The translations under genes were made by a program, and so were the position numbers. Shown here in pieces: positions 63,157 through 64,000 of a DNA stretch of 64,000 nucleotides. Each line of letters starts with the position of its first letter. Position 1 is the first letter of the stretch. Under the pieces are notes generated by a model. It did no database searches. It saw only the letters and a list, made by a program, of their open reading frames with translations, and had not been told where the DNA came from. The DNA lies in assembly GCA_964503965.1 (NCBI GenBank), contig CAZDCK010000008.1:32462-96461 (forward strand), written 5' to 3'. The DNA comes from Eutrophocola sp964503965. GTDB taxonomy: Bacteria > Pseudomonadota > Gammaproteobacteria > Pseudomonadales > Pseudohongiellaceae.

Positions 63157-64000
63157 GCAAGGCTCCAATTTAATGCTCTTATCTCGTGATATATTTCTAC
63201 AAGTGCAGAGTGAAAAAGAGAAAGCTTTGGCAGCGCCAGCATAATAGAAATTAAATCTCTTGTGGTTGGTTTATCAGTTAGAAATCGCAACAAACTCTCT
63301 GGCGAAACTTTATGCGCTAGAGAAAGAAAAAACTGCGGAGCAATTGCTGGATTATTCGCAATGGCCCTAAGAAAAACCTTGTCCATCCACATTAATAGAG
63401 AGTTGTCAGGCAAAAATCCATGTACATTTCCGCCTTCAAGAATTTTTTCAGCGCACCTATCTGCCCAATTTTGAATTCGTTTGAATGCGTAACCCGTGGA
63501 CGGTCTGGCAGCTCCAACACCAAGGCCTGTGTAAACCCACCGGGGATCTTTGGGCTTCAACTTACCTCGAAGACCCATTGGAATCATGCCATATTCCTCT
63601 CTGACTATATGATAGCCAGAACCTCCACAAACACGGCGAAGTGATTCCATAGCGTCTTTTCGTAGACTCTCAGGCGAAAGAGATTTTTTAGCAAAGCGAG
63701 TGAATTCCACAAGGATCGAATTGCTATCTATTGGAAGGACGTAATCAAAAGCAAATCCTTTTTCATCGACCCGCATATTTTCCATGACTCTTGCGACATC
63801 CGGAAACCGGTGAGATCTATTCATAACAACTTCAAACCCGAAAAATATTTGTTTTAGAACTGCAGAGCTCACATCAACATTGTCAGGAATTCGGGTATCC
63901 ACAATCTGTTTTGCGGTAACTTTCACGGTTTGAATGCTATTTTCAACAAGTATCTCAATATGATTGTCTTGTAGATTAACATCCGCGACTCGGCTATCTT
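63153..64000 (-). CDS. crtY: lycopene beta-cyclase, 5' end outside window
   Basis: The frame is open to the window edge, so the N-terminal FAD-binding part is missing; about 282 residues are seen. IVDTRIP, FFGFEVV, DYVLPIDSNSILVEFT, GGSGYHIVREEYGMIPM, GLGVGAARPSTGYAFKRI and FLRAIANNPAIA are the CrtY signatures. It cyclises lycopene to beta-carotene, the substrate of Blh in the next gene, which it overlaps by four bases. Confidence 0.93.
   Translation of the reverse strand, partial: DSRVADVNLQDNHIEILVENSIQTVKVTAKQIVDTRIPDNVDVSSAVLKQIFFGFEVVMNRSHRFPDVARVMENMRVDEKGFAFDYVLPIDSNSILVEFTRFAKKSLSPESLRKDAMESLRRVCGGSGYHIVREEYGMIPMGLRGKLKPKDPRWVYTGLGVGAARPSTGYAFKRIQNWADRCAEKILEGGNVHGFLPDNSLLMWMDKVFLRAIANNPAIAPQFFLSLAHKVSPESLLRFLTDKPTTRDLISIMLALPKLSLFHSALVEIYHEIRALNWSLA

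Noticed and set aside
1..64000. rRNA, tRNA or CRISPR features.
   Set aside because: No cloverleaf, rRNA motif or regularly spaced short repeats were found when reading the intergenic regions.

Overview
The window reads as a 64 kb piece of a draft genome or MAG scaffold from an aerobic, saline-water gammaproteobacterium. The evidence is a 1294-residue gammaproteobacterial-type PurL, a RegB/RegA redox two-component pair, de novo glycine-betaine synthesis from glycine, a retinal-forming carotenoid cluster (crtY-blh-fni, the usual companion of proteorhodopsin), two photolyase/cryptochrome genes, and many exported catabolic proteins of unknown function. Family-level placement (for example near the Pseudohongiella/OM182 or SAR92-type marine clades) would be a guess. 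No rRNA, tRNA or CRISPR array was seen. A 100-N scaffold gap lies at 32471-32570.

Layout. 1-10 kb: an AsmA-like membrane protein cut by the window edge, a TauD/TfdA dioxygenase, a MATE exporter, a small cytochrome c, an exported beta-propeller, a GlcD-type FAD oxidoreductase next to a D-glycerate 3-kinase-like enzyme, an exported metallo-hydrolase, a glycosyltransferase and a sulfotransferase. 9.7-29 kb: a block of exported or catabolic genes (PQQ-type sugar dehydrogenase, three NTF2/SnoaL-like domains in two coupled genes, exported amidohydrolase, LigI-like lactonase, SDR, DUF6152 protein, AAHS-type MFS importer, a metallo-beta-lactamase-fold protein with a decayed metal site, DUF1552 protein, ankyrin protein) plus a YadGH-like ABC exporter. 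29-32 kb: tandem UspA protein and a second ABC-2 exporter.

32-44 kb is rich in damaged genes: a receiver-domain gene running into the gap, remnants of a fimbrial usher and pilin, a dead YtrA-type GntR regulator followed by a dead ABC ATPase, a cytochrome c'-like gene with a stop at codon 3, and a hybrid histidine kinase with at least four lesions. Healthy genes between them include Hpt, MltD, DUF4159, a short NIF3/YqfO-like protein and RegBA. 44-52 kb: purL, then a predicted sigma-54 promoter with two NtrC-like sites that drives a predicted ~114-nt small RNA with three C-rich hairpin loops, then an OxyR-like LysR regulator divergent from a beta-carbonic anhydrase and a SulP anion transporter (probable bicarbonate uptake).

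52-56.5 kb: a TorF-family porin that also has a sigma-54 promoter and NtrC-like sites, the two methyltransferases of glycine-betaine synthesis, a divergent MarR regulator and tadA. 56.5-64 kb is visibly AT-richer. A ~220-bp direct repeat flanks an iron-sulfur bacterial cryptochrome/photolyase and a Cry-DASH-type photolyase, followed by an ankyrin remnant and the overlapping fni-blh-crtY genes.

The best candidates for undescribed biology are the predicted nitrogen-regulated, C-loop small RNA at 48.06-48.35 kb, the apparent NtrC/sigma-54 control of the TorF porin 5 kb away, and the repeat-bounded photolyase module.
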